Shown here: in pieces, positions 12,601 to 27,600 of the stretch
How positions within the stretch are numbered: the first letter of the stretch is position 1
Layout of the letters: the number at the start of each line of letters is the position of its first letter
Assembly: GCA_907163375.1 (NCBI GenBank)
Contig: CAJQUW010005569.1
Location: 124,001-188,000 of the forward strand
Length of the DNA: 64,000 bases
Direction of reading: 5' to 3'
Source of the DNA: Prostheceraeus crozeri
Taxonomy: Eukaryota > Platyhelminthes > Polycladida > Euryleptidae
Notes under the pieces: model-generated
Told to the model about the DNA's origin: nothing
Database searches by the model: none
The model's input: only the letters and a program-made list of their open reading frames with translations
Translations under genes and position numbers: made by a program

Positions 12601-15600
12601 CAATTATTATCTAACTCTTACAGATGCTCAAACAAAGCTGATATGAAATATTGTAATTTGAATTATCATAGCTAGATGGTTCCCCATGAAATGTTCAAGA
12701 AACTCTACGATCTTATTATTGGTAAAAATATTTTCCAATTCACTTTCCATTGTTCTTGATTCATGCATAACACAAAAAATTTATTTTTCCATCTTCTATC
12801 CTGCAGCGGTCAATTCGGAGGAATCGACAGTACGTCTGTAAATCCCGAGGTCAAACTGCATGTGTAATTGATAAAACTCATCGGAATCAATGTCGAGCTT
12901 GTCGATTGAAGAAATGTGTGGAAGCGGGGATGAACAGAGATGGTAAACAGTCATTGCATATTTTTTAAAAATAATTTTTATTTTCTATATAAACAACAAG
13001 CAATTCGTTGTTTGACAAAAGGTGAATTACAGAGGAGGGGTGACTATATAATTTGAAGAAAATCTTGTAATTTGGAAGATGACAGACATCAGGTCAAATT
13101 TGATGAAAATTAGAATGCCAAGAAATCATCTCCAACATCATGCCAGTGGTCTTCTTGCACTGCACTAATTGAAGATTTTTACGAGAATTTATCAATATCC
13201 GATTAAAAGTTACTACAGAAATACTTAAAATTACATAGAAAATTTGAATGTCCCCAGACATGGTAATTTAAACATGAAATGCTAATGAAATTTGATATGC
13301 TAGAACGGTTCTAAGAATTTTGTATCAATGTAGCGACATGTGCCGACATTCTCATTTGCATTAACTGCAATAATTTCACTAACAAATACTTGTCGGTATT
13401 TAATTAATTTGTCAAGCATATGGTCATCAACTCCCAAAATTTAAATGTTCAGAAATTCTTCGTTCTTACTTCGAATCATTTTCGTATTGCTAGCACTATT
13501 TTTTTGAAAAAAAAACAAACAAATGAATGCCCTAAAGTTAGCAAGCAGAGAAACTTAATAAAATATGAATGCGATGTTTTTGAATTGTTGGCATCAGTAA
13601 GCATTCCAAACGTGACTCAAATGGTAAGACCTTGATTTCATATTCTGATTATAGACATTTGAAAGATCATGAAATGAACGGATGAATCTTTGACATTTGA
13701 AAATTCATGTTTTGAAAATATCAATGCAGCACTGTCAATAGCTACTCATGATACCCTCTTTATGTTAACAAATCGTAAAAAATGTGAATAAACAATCACA
13801 AAATTGACTAAAAGAAAGTGGGTAAGATCTAACAAATGCTTGTCAGAATTCACGCCAAAAATTAAGCTAAACAAATTTGTAACTGTGATGATGACCATGG
13901 ATAATGTTTGCTCTGTCCATTTAGCATTTATCTAATGAGAGTCGTAAATGATTGTGCGACTCGTGCTCAATCAAATTTCATGGTATTTGTAGATCTAGCT
14001 GGAAACTCGTCTCAAGTTTGACAGATCATCAAATAGTCACACACTTAATGACGTTGATTTAAGAAGTTGATATTATATACTCGCAAATGCTAAGTTTAAT
14101 ATTCCAACTGATCAGTAGCTTGGTTTGTGAGAATACAAAATCTGTAACTACTCTGAGAAAATCAAAGAATCAAAGGTAACAAACACAATGACAAATTAGC
14201 TACTTCAAGTTTTCAGCCCATCTATTTCAATAAATATTAAGCAAATACTAAAAGATACATTTTCTGTGAATTAAACTCAGGTCAATAAACGATATTGTGT
14301 CTAGGGTGAGTGAATAGCCTCAACATGCTTTAAACGGACCACACTTGAGTTATGAGGAAACTCAACTTTCAGCCCACGAAGCAAATAGTCTCTGAACTGA
14401 TGATGACTTGGCCCTTGTTATCGTGTCAATGTCGTGTGAATTCATTATTTAACTTTCGTGATATTGACGCTCTTGGACTGCCCTTTGCATTTAGGTCAGA
14501 AGTAAAAAACAGTCACAATGTTTGGGCAGGAGACCCACATCACTGAAGGTGGTCGTGCTCCTCAATAGTTAAATTGCTAAACAGATGAAAGGAAACATTT
14601 GTTTGTTGAAACAAATTGTTGGTAACATTTGTATAAATATTAAAAAAATATTCCAACGCTACATTTTCACATTTTCACTATCACGCTTGCAGTCAATCGC
14701 CAGTCGTGACTTTGAGAACGCCTTAAACCTACACAAAGAAGGTTGCAAACAAGATGCTCAGACTTTTTCATAATCACCTGACAGTGTATTGGTCTATAAT
14801 ATCGAAAACTTTTGAAATGCATTGAAATTTTGCTCGCTTTATATCAAAATATCTAGAATTTATAGAAAATATTACAACTAAACAAATGAATATCACGTAG
14901 CAACACCTTGTAGACGAATTTATCTGATATACCGGTAGAAAGGCAATCCCAAAAAGTTAGTGATTCAGTAAACTATAACATAAGGAAACTAGCTCAAAAC
15001 TGAGTAAAGTACATTAGCTGTACTTCGCTGGTAAGTCAAAGAGAGATTGGATTTCTCTCCGTAAAATCATCAGTTCTTAATCAGTCTTAAGTCCTAATAC
15101 TCATTCTGTATTAATACTAGCAGCATCTAGAAACCAGCGCATATAATTGTCTTTAATTATTTCAGAATTATTTATTCATGATTTTCTCTATCTTAAGAGT
15201 GAAATTTTTAACATCTTTGCAGGTTCATTGTTTCTATTGCTTCGAATGGCAGTGTCCAAGTGTATAATACAATAGTATATTTTTTATACTTGAAAACAAA
15301 GAAATTCCCTATTTAAGATATTATAATAATGAAATGGGATACAATGCTTTTGTATCAGAAGGCTACAGGTTTCCCATGTCAGTCAAAACCAGGTTATTAA
15401 CTGCGTTTCTGTGTTTACTTACGAAATTGCTCCTATATTTCTTTATGTTTAATCAACCTTTATGAGTTTTAACTGACATTTTCACACGGGGAGAAAGGTA
15501 CCTATTACCTCTGTCAGATATCTTTGAACGCCTGTTCACTTCATCAAGTTGGACGCATTCATGTGGCACTTTGCCACTCTTAGCAGCTATCAACACACAA

Positions 15601-18600
15601 GGGCTGAAAAGTCACTAACTGTTGCAACTTTGCGAATTTTTTGATTGACAGCCCCACTTCAACAATGCCTGAAGATGTCACGCAAATTTAGAAGAAAAAT
15701 TCTGCTAAATACTGATTCTTCGATTTGCGGTCGACGATTCCATTAAATTAGTCAATGAAAGGACAGGGATAGGCAATGGTGCTGAAGAGTCAGAAATAAG
15801 GTCTTCAAGTGGACTCCCCGGGCGTACATCGAACACAAAATAATTGCCTTGTGAGAAAAATTCTCAGCGTGGAGGCAAGATACATCACTACCTGATCGAT
15901 TTTTGGATGTGCACGTCAGAAGACTCCTCTGAGATTTCGTTTCCATCGTATAACTTTACCTGCTGTGTAAGGATCAATTCAGACTGATTTCAATCTAAGT
16001 TGCTCCCATATTGACTAAATTTGTCTTTTGTTTAAGTCTCAAATTATTTCATCAAATTATGTGTATGCAGTCTATAACAAATCAAAGCTATTAAAAACGT
16101 TTTGTAAATGAATTGCAGGATACAAATCTGATGAATTCAAAACCCTATATGTAAACAACAAGAATTTCGACTTGTTTACTGAAACAAACACTCCATATCT
16201 AAAGATATTGACAACTATTCATTCAATAAAGACGCCAACACCCTTGATTCCCCGACCGCACTCGCCCGACCCAGGACTCGAACTGAAGTCCGCGCTGGAG
16301 ACGAGCTCGCACATTCTTCACTAGGCCACGCAGATGGTACAAAAGGAATGCGATTGAAGGCAGTAGTTATCTCCAAGTGCTATCGATAGCTTGTTGTCCT
16401 ACAATATACGAAAAGTCCTCCCGATATCCAATAAGTAGACTAAATGCATTTATTTTTTATTCATCATTCCAATGAAAATGTTCATTATAATTCTTCCCTC
16501 AAAGTTGCAAATATTTAAAACTTTGGATGGAAATCTGACTATCACACGAAAACGCATGCGAATGACAAAATATCGCCCAACGCCAATCGTTTCATCGTCG
16601 ATCTGACATGAAATAATATTGTCGCAGTGCTGCCGACGAGATGCAGTCTTTCTTCCATGAATGGTAGCATACTGTTGTGACAAAATATCAGTATACTTGA
16701 CCACTGGTGCTGAAGAAAATTGTGCATTGGAAGGATGGGGTTGACGAAAATCATACCTTTGGTGCGTCTTCAATTCCACTGAAGATTCTTAGCTTGATAT
16801 GCATGTATTATCTTTCAGTACATTCATGTAGGTCCATGAGCACCAGATGCTACAGACTACGAAATCTAATAAGCTTTCATATACACTTTGCATTGTATAG
16901 GGTACATTTTCCACTGTATCTACATTTTTAGCACCTAGAACCACTTTTAAACTTAAGTGGCCTGCATTTCTGGAAGGGATAATCAAACAGCAAACTATCA
17001 TTGGCAAAGTTAAATTTATCAATATTTTTTATCTAAATGAATTAATGATTGCACTCTGCAGTGTGATCTTCGCCTATAAGTGGATTATTGTCAGCCAACT
17101 TTTTGTCAGAATAATGTCAATTATCTCTAAAATTTTCCCTCAAGAAATAGAATTCTCATTTTTGGCATACATTTTCTGTCAACTTTCTGTGACGAGTTGT
17201 AACCAAGTGAAAGAATCAAAAGAGTGTGACTTCAAGTTTGATTTCAAGTATTCTGCAAGATTTCTTTACAATGAGAATCGAGTTCGGCAATTATTCTTGT
17301 CAATTTTCATGACACGCGCTATTCTATGCAAATTGGAAGCACTGTTTCCCTTCTCGCCTTATCAACTCCATCTTCTGGTTTCAGTTGTCAGGACGAAATA
17401 ACGGCTACGATGTTAAACATATAATCGCTCCTTCGTCGACATGTCCGCTTGTTAACGTTCTCAAAGTCTTCTTAAATTGGTCTTACAAGCTCTACCACTT
17501 CCGATTCTCTTTCTTCCGTCTCAAATGTCTAAAATCGACACGTGGGGTGTCTTGTGGCTCACACCTACGACCGTTAAAGGAGCCATAAACTGGATGAGGC
17601 GCTCACGCTTGTAACGGCTACTCAATGAAAGGGAATTCGTTGCTGGAAAACGGTTAATTGTCGAAAATCATTTCGAATGAAATTTAGAACGAAAGAGAAA
17701 ACGTTGCACAGAGGCGTTTAGCAAGTGGGAGTGACTGCACATGTCATCGCTGGTTGATTTTCATTCTACCTCAGACATATTCAAAACTCCCTTTAATCAG
17801 TTAGTCAAGAAGCTCAGATATAGTTGCTGGGTGACAGTGTCATCCGGATGGAATCTTCACTTGTCTGCTTTGGCTCAGGACTCCTGCTGATCCGCCTAAT
17901 TGGGTTAAACGTTATCCGGAGCCATCCTTTGCAATAGACGCTGAGCTAGTGCTCTAACAGTGAGCTTCCTTACCGTCTGTTCTCAATTTCTCTTCCAGTT
18001 ATCACAGATCATTTTCCTACTCTTCTGGACTCTATTGCGTCATGGCGTCCAATTTCGCAATGGCCACCACGCTGTCTAACTAATGGGACATTTACGCTTG
18101 GAAAGTGAGATTTCTTCAAGTTTCTAGGCGTTATGAATGGGTACCCCAGGGGCCAATTACAGTATTGTTTGGTCACTCTCATTGTCTTGGGGCAAGGTGT
18201 GAGTCGTGAAGAACCTGATTTTGGTCACGCCACTTAGTAACAACAAGTTGACTGACGGGAAATGAGCGTGTTAACGAAGATAGATTATGGTTTATCCGTC
18301 AATCAGACAATTAAGGCCTGCTGAGATCATCTCAAAATTAAGATCCGATAGGAAACAGGATATATAACGGAAGTGTAGAAAGTCTCTGACTAGCGAGGTG
18401 TTCGCGTGTAGACTTACCCAGATGTCAATTGCATGGAAAAAGTTAAGAAAGTCGTCTTAGTTACTGAACCTCTAATAAATATTGCGTGTCAAGTCAAATT
18501 TAAGCCTTGATGGTCCAACTTATTCAGTCTTGACTTAATCGTGCAGTTTGTTACGGAATATTGACCGTGATTTTGTCTGTTCATACACCTGCCTTGCATG

Positions 18601-21600
18601 TTTGAAATCAATCAAAAGTGGCTTCAGATACTAAATGGTGGAAACAAAGGTTTGCATGCTGAAGAACAACAATTTTGTCAATAGCTGCTTCAGAATTACT
18701 CATAAAATTGCGCAGCATCTAAAGTGTACGTACCGGCATAGAGTAGGAACAGCCCATATAAGATATCAATGTGACATTTTTATGGAGCCTCGTTCTCTGG
18801 GAAGCAAATAATTTTATTTTCAATTAATGAATGTAAATTCCCAAGACGTTTTCATTGACAATAGAGGTCTGTCGCAGTAAATTGAATATCTAAAGAGAAT
18901 TGCAACGATTAAGACACCAGCTCCCTTGATTCCCCGACCAACACTCGCCTGACCTCTATAGGAATCGAACCGACGTCCACGGTGGAGACGAGCTCGCATC
19001 TTCTTCACCAGACCACGCTGACGGTACAAAAGGAATGCTAATGAAGGCAGAAGTCATCTCCAAGTGATAACGACATCTTATTGACAGAACGTTACCAGCA
19101 TTGATTTTGTAGCGAGACAGCATATCAATGTCGATATTATTTAGAGATTGACTCCTGCCTTCACTCGCATCTATTGAAATGTAAAATAATCTCCGCATGC
19201 AAAGTATACAATCATAGAGACTTTTTTAAAAAAGTAATCCATCTATCATTTTATCTCATCCATCTTCATTTTTTGCAGCTGTCCAGCATGAACGGGGTCC
19301 GCGCAATTCCACACTTCGCCGTCAAGTGGCGATTTACTTTAGAGAGAACGGAAATTCAGAATTGTCTCCAATGGCGGCCGCTGCCGCGGCTGTTGCTGCG
19401 TCCAATAATATGACCTCCCTCTCCTTGGCATCTCCTTTGGCATCCTTAGTTAGACCGCAGCCAGTATTTAACACCGCCGCTACTCCTTCCCCAACACCAC
19501 CTCTTCATACCAGCATGCCATTTTCCTCCTGCCTGCCTCAACTGCCCACAACCAATAGCAGTCCTGTTTGTACAGCAAACATGAGCAATTCCTTCTATGG
19601 TCAACAAAGTCCTCGGGTGAGTACTATCTTCCACTGGCTATGATAAACATTCATGACTTTTTTACAGCATGCAATAAAATGGAGAGAAACAGGATAGTCT
19701 TTAAATGACATTTGAGGAATAAAAGACATTTTAAATGTGAAAGTCCAAGAAAAATATTCTGTTTCTTTTTAAAACTGATTTGCAATTTTATGCGAAAACA
19801 AAAACATTTACAGATTTTTCTACAGCAGGACTTTTTTGTGCAGCGTTTCATAGAATGCGCATTTTCGGTGGAGTCTTGCAATTCGGTTTGGCAAAATGAG
19901 GCGAACAAACGGCCTCATGGAAAGTGGCACGGGAGGGATGCTAAAAAGTATCCTAGAAATGCAGGAATTATCACTGGAGCTACTTTGGGCTTCTTTTTTG
20001 TGGAAAAAGAAAGTGGAATTGCTTTGATACTTTGATATTTTATATTGCTATTTATGTGCAGCAATGCACGTGTGTTCTTGGATAACACAACCGAATAGGT
20101 CTGCATGTTTAAGGAAAAGAAAGTTGGCTTCCATTTGAGTAGCTCCATTCCTATAATTTGAATTTGAATTTTAAAATCCAAAGGCTGTCGATATTTTAGG
20201 AGCAATGACTTTGAAACATCTACACTTTGTTCTCCGTTATTTCCATTGATTGTCCATTATCTTGAAATATTGAATAAACTACATTACTTCTAATTCATAT
20301 AAAAAGAGTATGCACAATACCGTAGTTAACCATCTGTGAGACGTGCATCTCCAAAACTGTAATAGTAATAAACCGTGAAGTTTATTTATGGACATTAATA
20401 TGAATCTCAAATTGAAATCCTTTTGTCATTATATGAGCAAGTTTGTGGATCAGGATGTAATCTGCAATGAATAGTATGCTGCATTTTGTGATTATATTTT
20501 TTCTATTATCTTTGCATTTTCCAGTATAATATACGTGTATATATACAATAGAGTAAAATGAAATAAGCGATAAATTAAATTGACATGCAAAAGAAGTGCG
20601 GCTGGTAGGACTGGAATCTACGACCCAGGTTAACTAGACGTGGGCCCTACCCACTGAGCTACAAACTCGTCACATGCAACTATGTCAATTGGATGGATCT
20701 ATCCCTTGCCACCATAGTTGTCATAGCAATTGTGAACAATGAATAGATATGTCATATATTATAATATCTTTCTTCAACTGTCGTGAACTGCATCAGAGCT
20801 TCACTAAAATTATCAAGTCGTAAAGTTACAAATATCTTATGCCTCTTCTATAAGAAAATCTGGAAAGTATCTCTGAAAAGGCTCTTTGTCATTCATTAAT
20901 CCTTTGCTGAATTCTTATTTGCTCGACCTCGTTCAAATTTCCTTTTAAGCCTTCTGTACATTTAGATTTTCCGCCTCGTAACGAAATCAAATATGTCACT
21001 CCAACTTGCTCTTCAACCCTACTCATCCTTGAGTCGCTAACTTCATCATTGGTGATCGTTATTGAACAATGCAGGATTTTACAGATGAGAAAAGGGGAAT
21101 TTCGGCCGTTTGTTATCCTTGATTGCAAACATCAGTTTCCGTCAAATTAAAAGCTGTGTTGCCAATTATTGGCCATCGTGATAATGGTGAGTTTCTATTG
21201 TTAACATGCTCAGCGGGCAGTTCTCAAGGAAAGACAGTAACTGACATTATCAAGTGAAAAGCAAGGAGCATGGTTTCTCAATAACTGTCTCAACAGTTCA
21301 TCTTGTTATGTTAGTTTGCCTCAAGAATCTCTGACCGAAAAGGCAAGCTTTCTTGAGCTCTTTCATTGAGCTTGTGGTTGAACAAGACGTGTGACACCGC
21401 ATGTTTATTCAGGGAAATTCGACGGCAGGCCTTCTATTCTCCTACAACAAAAATGAGCAATGTCAAATTTCTGTTCATGCAGGACTGTTGATCTTTAATC
21501 TATATGCCTTATGCCAACGTTATGATTTCAGTAAGGAAAGCAAAATTATTCGAAAATCAAATTATCCTTTTCGTAATCAAGTAGTTGATTCGACTGTTGT

Positions 21601-24600
21601 CTTCATAGTATCTATGGCTATCATTTGTAAAAGAAATATTTAGACTATATAATAATAACAATTATATTCTTTTAGATAGTCATGTTGGCGTGAATTCGTC
21701 TGATATCTGGTCATCCTCAATTAATATATCGGTATATCGAAGTCTGTTGACTTTAAAAAGGAACTGAAATGTAGTGTCCAGTGCCTCCTCAATGAGAATT
21801 TGTTTTGGAAGCAATCAAGACGTTAATGACATGTCGTGATAAGTCTGATCATTCATGACATAGCATATGCGACTATGAAGACAGCTTTCTATAGTAAATG
21901 CTTTTTACCATACGCGATGCTTCAAATAGAATATGAAGTAATAAAACATATTTTCTCAGCAGCTGCCCAAAAATAGAATCTTTTTTGTGACTTAAATTGG
22001 ATCGATAAACCGCACCATCACATATTATTCCAATTAACAACAATGAAATTAAATAAACAATAGATCAAATTGCCATGCAAAAGATGTGCGGCTGGTAGGA
22101 TTCGAACCTACGAATATAATGCAGATTTGTTAGCATCGAAAACAAAAAAATTGAGAAAAAAGAAAGTTCATTCTAGAAATAAGGTATTCAATGAAAGCAA
22201 TATACGAGCGTAAATATCCAAATAACAGAGAATTTCAAGCACGAGGGTTCCATACATGTACACGTACTTGCATACATCTTTAACTTTCATCATTGTATTG
22301 GGGAAATGCTTTACTTATCAAAAGCAACTTTTATAAGTAGGCATGCATGACAACGGGATGACTTCGTATTTAGATTATTCTACTCAAAATTTAGTGAGGC
22401 TTATATTTTCTGGTCTGATTCGCAGTTAGTTTAGTTGATGGAAAGGCAACCTTTCTTTCTATTATTGCAGGTTGTACCTAAGTTCAAAGAGACAAGTGAA
22501 AGGGACAGGGGACATATGAGGATAAAGACATCACTTCAAATTTGTTTAAAACTATAAATCTGACCCGTTTCTTATCTTTATTTCGAGCACTGTGGATAAA
22601 CATGAAACTAAATATCTCATGCCGTAAATGTCGAAAGTCGCGGCTTCTCCCAATTAAAATAGTATCTGACCTACTTGCTGGATGACATACCTTGTCGTCT
22701 GTTTTTAGCATTAAAGGTCTCATAATTATGTCACTGAACAGCAAGATATTGCCTTCATTGAAATTAATTTGTCTGAGAGCAGTACGTTTTATAACTTCAA
22801 ACCCAGCTTATGAAAAGGATACCATCCTTCATTACTAAATGCCACAAAAATTCTGTTGTCAAAAGGTTTGAACTCTATTCTGTACTTTTAAATAAAAATT
22901 AATTTTAGAGTTTTCATTATGAATCACAAATTCTTCAAGGAAAATAAGCCACACCCATAGATACATGTGACATCCAGCAACTGCTTTGCTAAAATCCTGT
23001 GCTTCATGTGACCTTGAAATGAGTGATTATTAATGTGTTGAGTAGCCATTTTTTATTATCATCAACCTCATACGACGCAGATTTTTTATAAAAAAATTTG
23101 TCCTTCTTGGTCTGGCGGTTTAGCAAATTGGCTATGAAGTATCAATGTTTTAGAATCTAAATACTTTCGCAATATGCCCTGCTATCATTGAATTATTATT
23201 TACCATGTGTTTTCCTCGGTGAAGACCCGCTGAGAATTGATACTTTCACGGACTTTCGATGCATTGTTTAAAATAGCAGGCCACGTATACTGCGAACTGA
23301 AAAGTCACGTATTTTCAACAATGTCTGATCCCCTCAGCAATGATTTCATTTGACTTTCAGTATCCGATGTGTGATTGGCCATCAGGAATGTCCCTCTCCA
23401 ATCCTGACCTCATGTGTGAAGTTGCCGCTCGACTTATCTTCTTCAACATTCGCTGGATTAAGATGATTCCTGCATTCACCACCTTAGATCGTCATGATCA
23501 AAGTGTTCTCATTGGCAACAGTTGGTGCGAACTTTTCCTCCTTAGTCTTACTCAATTCCAAATCCCATTTGATGCCAGAAGTATTTTAGAATCTCAAGGT
23601 AAGTTCCATCGTATTTGCGCAGTCATTCAAACTATAAAAATTAAATAATTTCATGACTGTAAGCAGACTTTGAAAACCGGGAGACCACTTTTTGGAAGAT
23701 TACTTATTTGCCGGAATAAAGAAGTCAATTTTCAAGCAAACTGTGGATATCTATGTTTAGACCGCTTCATAAATGACAGAAATTTAAGACTTTTTCAATG
23801 GCAATTTTTGCATTTTAAGGATCTGACTCAATTTAACCAGCTTTATACTATATGAAACTTTATTCCATATTTCAAATTAATTCAAAATTTTAAATTGAAT
23901 TAAAAAAATTATATTAATTCAATAATACGTCAAACGAAAACTGAAGCTTTTCATTGACAGATCGGTATTACAGATATGACGGAATGCATAGATATTTTAC
24001 ATGTACATGGTGCAATACACGCAGATATATCAACATGCCACATGCTTCTTTCAGCTGCATGCAATTTTTCCAAACTTAAAAATCACTCAAATATCAATTT
24101 ACCAATCGTAAGATAAGCTTGACTCTGACCGTGTGCTAGTGCACAATGTTGAAAAATCTGTTCAGAAGGGTATTTAGGACAAATGCTAGTTCAGTCATTG
24201 AAAGGGATGCATATTATATCGGAACGAATATTGATATTAATTCAAATATATTAGAAAAGTTTTAGGTAAGCTGAGAATGGTTCGCATAAGAAAAAACAGC
24301 GAAAACTATGATAGCAGTAGGGCCATTTACAATAAGATTGAGATCATTTACAATTATGTGAACTTTTTCCAAGGCTATCCGGGGAGATCACATTCCGCAC
24401 TTTGAAAATAACCATTAATTGTTCAGATCGAGATCTTCTTTTAGTCAGCATTGCGTTTCAGAGAGTCACGGTGGATCTGTCTTTGGCACTTTGTAGCCTT
24501 TGGGAAACATTTGGCAGTCATCGACGGATGAACCAGACTTTTAGGCCATGAGAATCTATCATATAAGAGCAGAAAAGATGATAAACTAAAAGCATAAAAA

Positions 24601-27600
24601 ATGCCATTATAGCTGAGTTTATGCATAAGTTTAGTGAAATTCATGATATGCACATTGTATGTATTTATGACAAGTGTCACTTCAACTACTTGGTGAGTAA
24701 AATACACAAATAGGTCCATGCATGTAACAGAGAATATAAAATATGGAACAGCAAAAAAAGAAGGCATGTAGAACTGACTGAGGGATTTTGACTTGTCTTC
24801 AAAATTACTAATCTAAAAAAATCTTCAGGTATAGAAAAATTATAACATGAATGTCAGCTTCGTCTTGACATGTTGCCTCTCGTGGCGACATCACGGTACA
24901 AAAACACACTGGTCAACGCAAGTTGCAGGTTAGGATATTGAATTAAATCATTCCCAATTTCTTTTTAAATGAATCTGATACGTTAGTTACTCGGTAACAA
25001 AGTGATAATACAAGTAATTGAATTCCAGAGGTCGATAGCCATCTGAATAGACAAAGATTTAATTTCATTGAAGATGCTCAGAGGGGACTCTAAACATTAT
25101 CATTACGCCTCACCCTTGAAAATCAATGAAAATGTTATTAGACACTTCGAATCATCACTTGATGAAGTAGAAAAATATCTTGTTGCCACTTGAATCGCCT
25201 TTTTTGTTTGCGTAAGATTATTGAAAGTGCGCGACAAATTGTGCAAATGAAACGCTTTAAGTGACTGTTTTCTTTTCGACTCCGTTCCTTTGTAATATTG
25301 ATGCCACCGCCATCAGGTAGATAATTTAATCATTTTTTACATAACCTATGAATTAACTAAACTATTGTTATGGGGATTCTAAAGAAAGCAATAATATATT
25401 CCAGATGCCGCAACCAAGAACTTGAGTGACGAAGGCACGCTTCAACTCAGCAACGACCTGCGAACTATCGAAGATGTATTAGACAAATTCAAAGTATTAC
25501 AACTCGACCACTCTGAATATACTTGCCTCAAAGGTGTTGCATTGTTTCGTGGAAGTAAGTATCCGTTTTATAGCAAATATGAAGAAAACACTAAAATCTT
25601 TATATTAAAATTTTGATACACTATTAATGATTTATTAAAATATTGATTGATATTTTCGCATTCTTACTATGCGCCTATCTATAAATTCATGAAAAATGTG
25701 AAAGTTTCATTCTGCCATCTGCTCTAGCAAGGGGCAGCGAGAGCTCACGAGAGCGAGAGTAGTCAATGCACAAAATCATTTAGACTTCCTATTTGTCATG
25801 CATTTTCTCATGCTCATGTAATTAAAAGCTCCAAATGATGCACTAATAATTCAGACCCAAATACTATGTGATGTACTTCTTTATGCAGTCAAAACATTAG
25901 ACAATCTAACTCCCCCTTGTAAAGCAGTGGATCTCATTAGTGCCTCTTCTGTCAATATACATTGAAACATAATTGAATTTGACACTGAATTTTCTTCAAT
26001 TTGTGCTTCACAAAATCCATTCAGTAAACATAACGGTAGTGAGATTACTTAGAGATACCTGAATGTGGTAATATGATGACACAATTCGTTTCTTATTTCC
26101 TGTGAGAAATTCAATGATTTGGAGTGCAGATGAGGTGATGAAGTGCTGTGTGCGCACTGATATTGCGTAATTTCAGATGATTAAAATATGAAATTGACTG
26201 CAAAGATAATCAATTGTTAACATCAGCATATTAACATCCATTACATTGCTTGTGACCCGGAAATATATACGTGCTGCTGATTCTACGATGAAATGTCTAA
26301 AGTCAATGCTTTCTGTGAGTGACAGACTATCAGAAATAGAATGAGCGCCCCTTATCCAACCGCAAATCTTCTATATGATGTGAGTGGAGTTCTCAATGGA
26401 GCAGAAACGCGCCATATCAATTGCACTCAGTCAACGGTTTTACTCACGGTCAACTGGAGCTAATGAGCTCTTTAGTTGCTTGACAGACTTATCACAGGAC
26501 GTATAGATTTAATTCAAGGCATTTGCCTGGCCATGTGCATGAATGCCTGCCTCCTATTATGAACCTTAATGTAGTGTGCCCTGATAAATAGATCCGGAGC
26601 ATCTCGTTCATTCTCATGGTGTTAAACAGTGGCCCTGGCTTTTTCTCTAAGCCGTGCCTAATACCCTTTTCACCTGAATTTCATCCTGTCATGATGGCAT
26701 GATTAAAACTTTACTTGTGCTAGATTAAAGGCTTAAGTTGCAATACAGTTAACATCTGCATCATTGATTACTTCCATAGACATCTCAGACCGTAACAAGT
26801 GTTTACAATTTGAATCCCTCAAATAGCAATATCCAAGGTGAAGTGGAAACATTCCATCTACATTGACTTGGCTTTAACAAGTGACCACCCAGCCAGGGGT
26901 CTTGCTAAACAATCTTAAAGATAGGCACTCGACGTCCATTATCTTCGACATTACATGGTCCTTACATCAACTAACTGACTATGCATCCAATATGCTGTCT
27001 GGACTGATTTTGTGGTAGGTGATTGCACCGAGTGACCGAGATGTTTTGTCAGAATTTCTTTAATCAATTAACTTATTATGATTGTAGATAAGATGTCAGT
27101 GAGAGATTTGAAAATGAAATGTACATTCTTTACAGTTTCTGGTGTAGATTCGAGGTTAGTCAACCGCCAATTTAACCGTATTCATGGTTTCAATTTCCAA
27201 CGTCGTAAAAGGTGTTCGTCTCTATTTGTATTTGATATAATTTCTTATTTAACAATTGATTTTCCACCCTCATAGTTGGGGACAGTAAGTGATGCTTTTT
27301 GTTAGTAAATGAAATCGAATGCTTAAACTGATTTTAAACAGATGTTAGTGATATCTACCAGGAGCCATCAGTCAATATTTTGTTGGACTGTCGCTGAAAT
27401 CGGCACCAAAACACCTCTTTGGCTTTGACAAACAAACTTTGATTTGTCGTCGTGGTGCAGCCGAAGCGGGGCCTCTTTGTTGAAATATTGACTATCTTCA
27501 CTTAGTGATATGTTTTGATCTGCTAATATTTGTGAATTGGTCGTATAGGTGGATAACGTCAACACAAAATTCATTGAATTTCTATTTAACTGAAGCATCA

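Larger units (their letters stand above)
12943..19278. other. tll intron 4, with two SINE-like copies
   Basis: About 6.3 kb. It contains the related tRNA-like repeats at 16231-16402 and 18913-19086. The part around 17400-18300 is less AT-rich than the rest but shows no coding similarity that I recognise. Confidence 0.55.
19617..23360. other. tll intron 5, with a second tRNA-like repeat pair
   Basis: About 3.7 kb. Apart from the tRNA-like repeats at 20590-20690 and 22070-22118, no gene or mobile-element protein is recognisable. Confidence 0.55.

Noticed and set aside
20590-20690. Possible functional tRNA gene
   Set aside because: A- and B-box-like strings are present but the acceptor stem does not pair and a related truncated copy exists at 22070; a SINE-like repeat is more likely.
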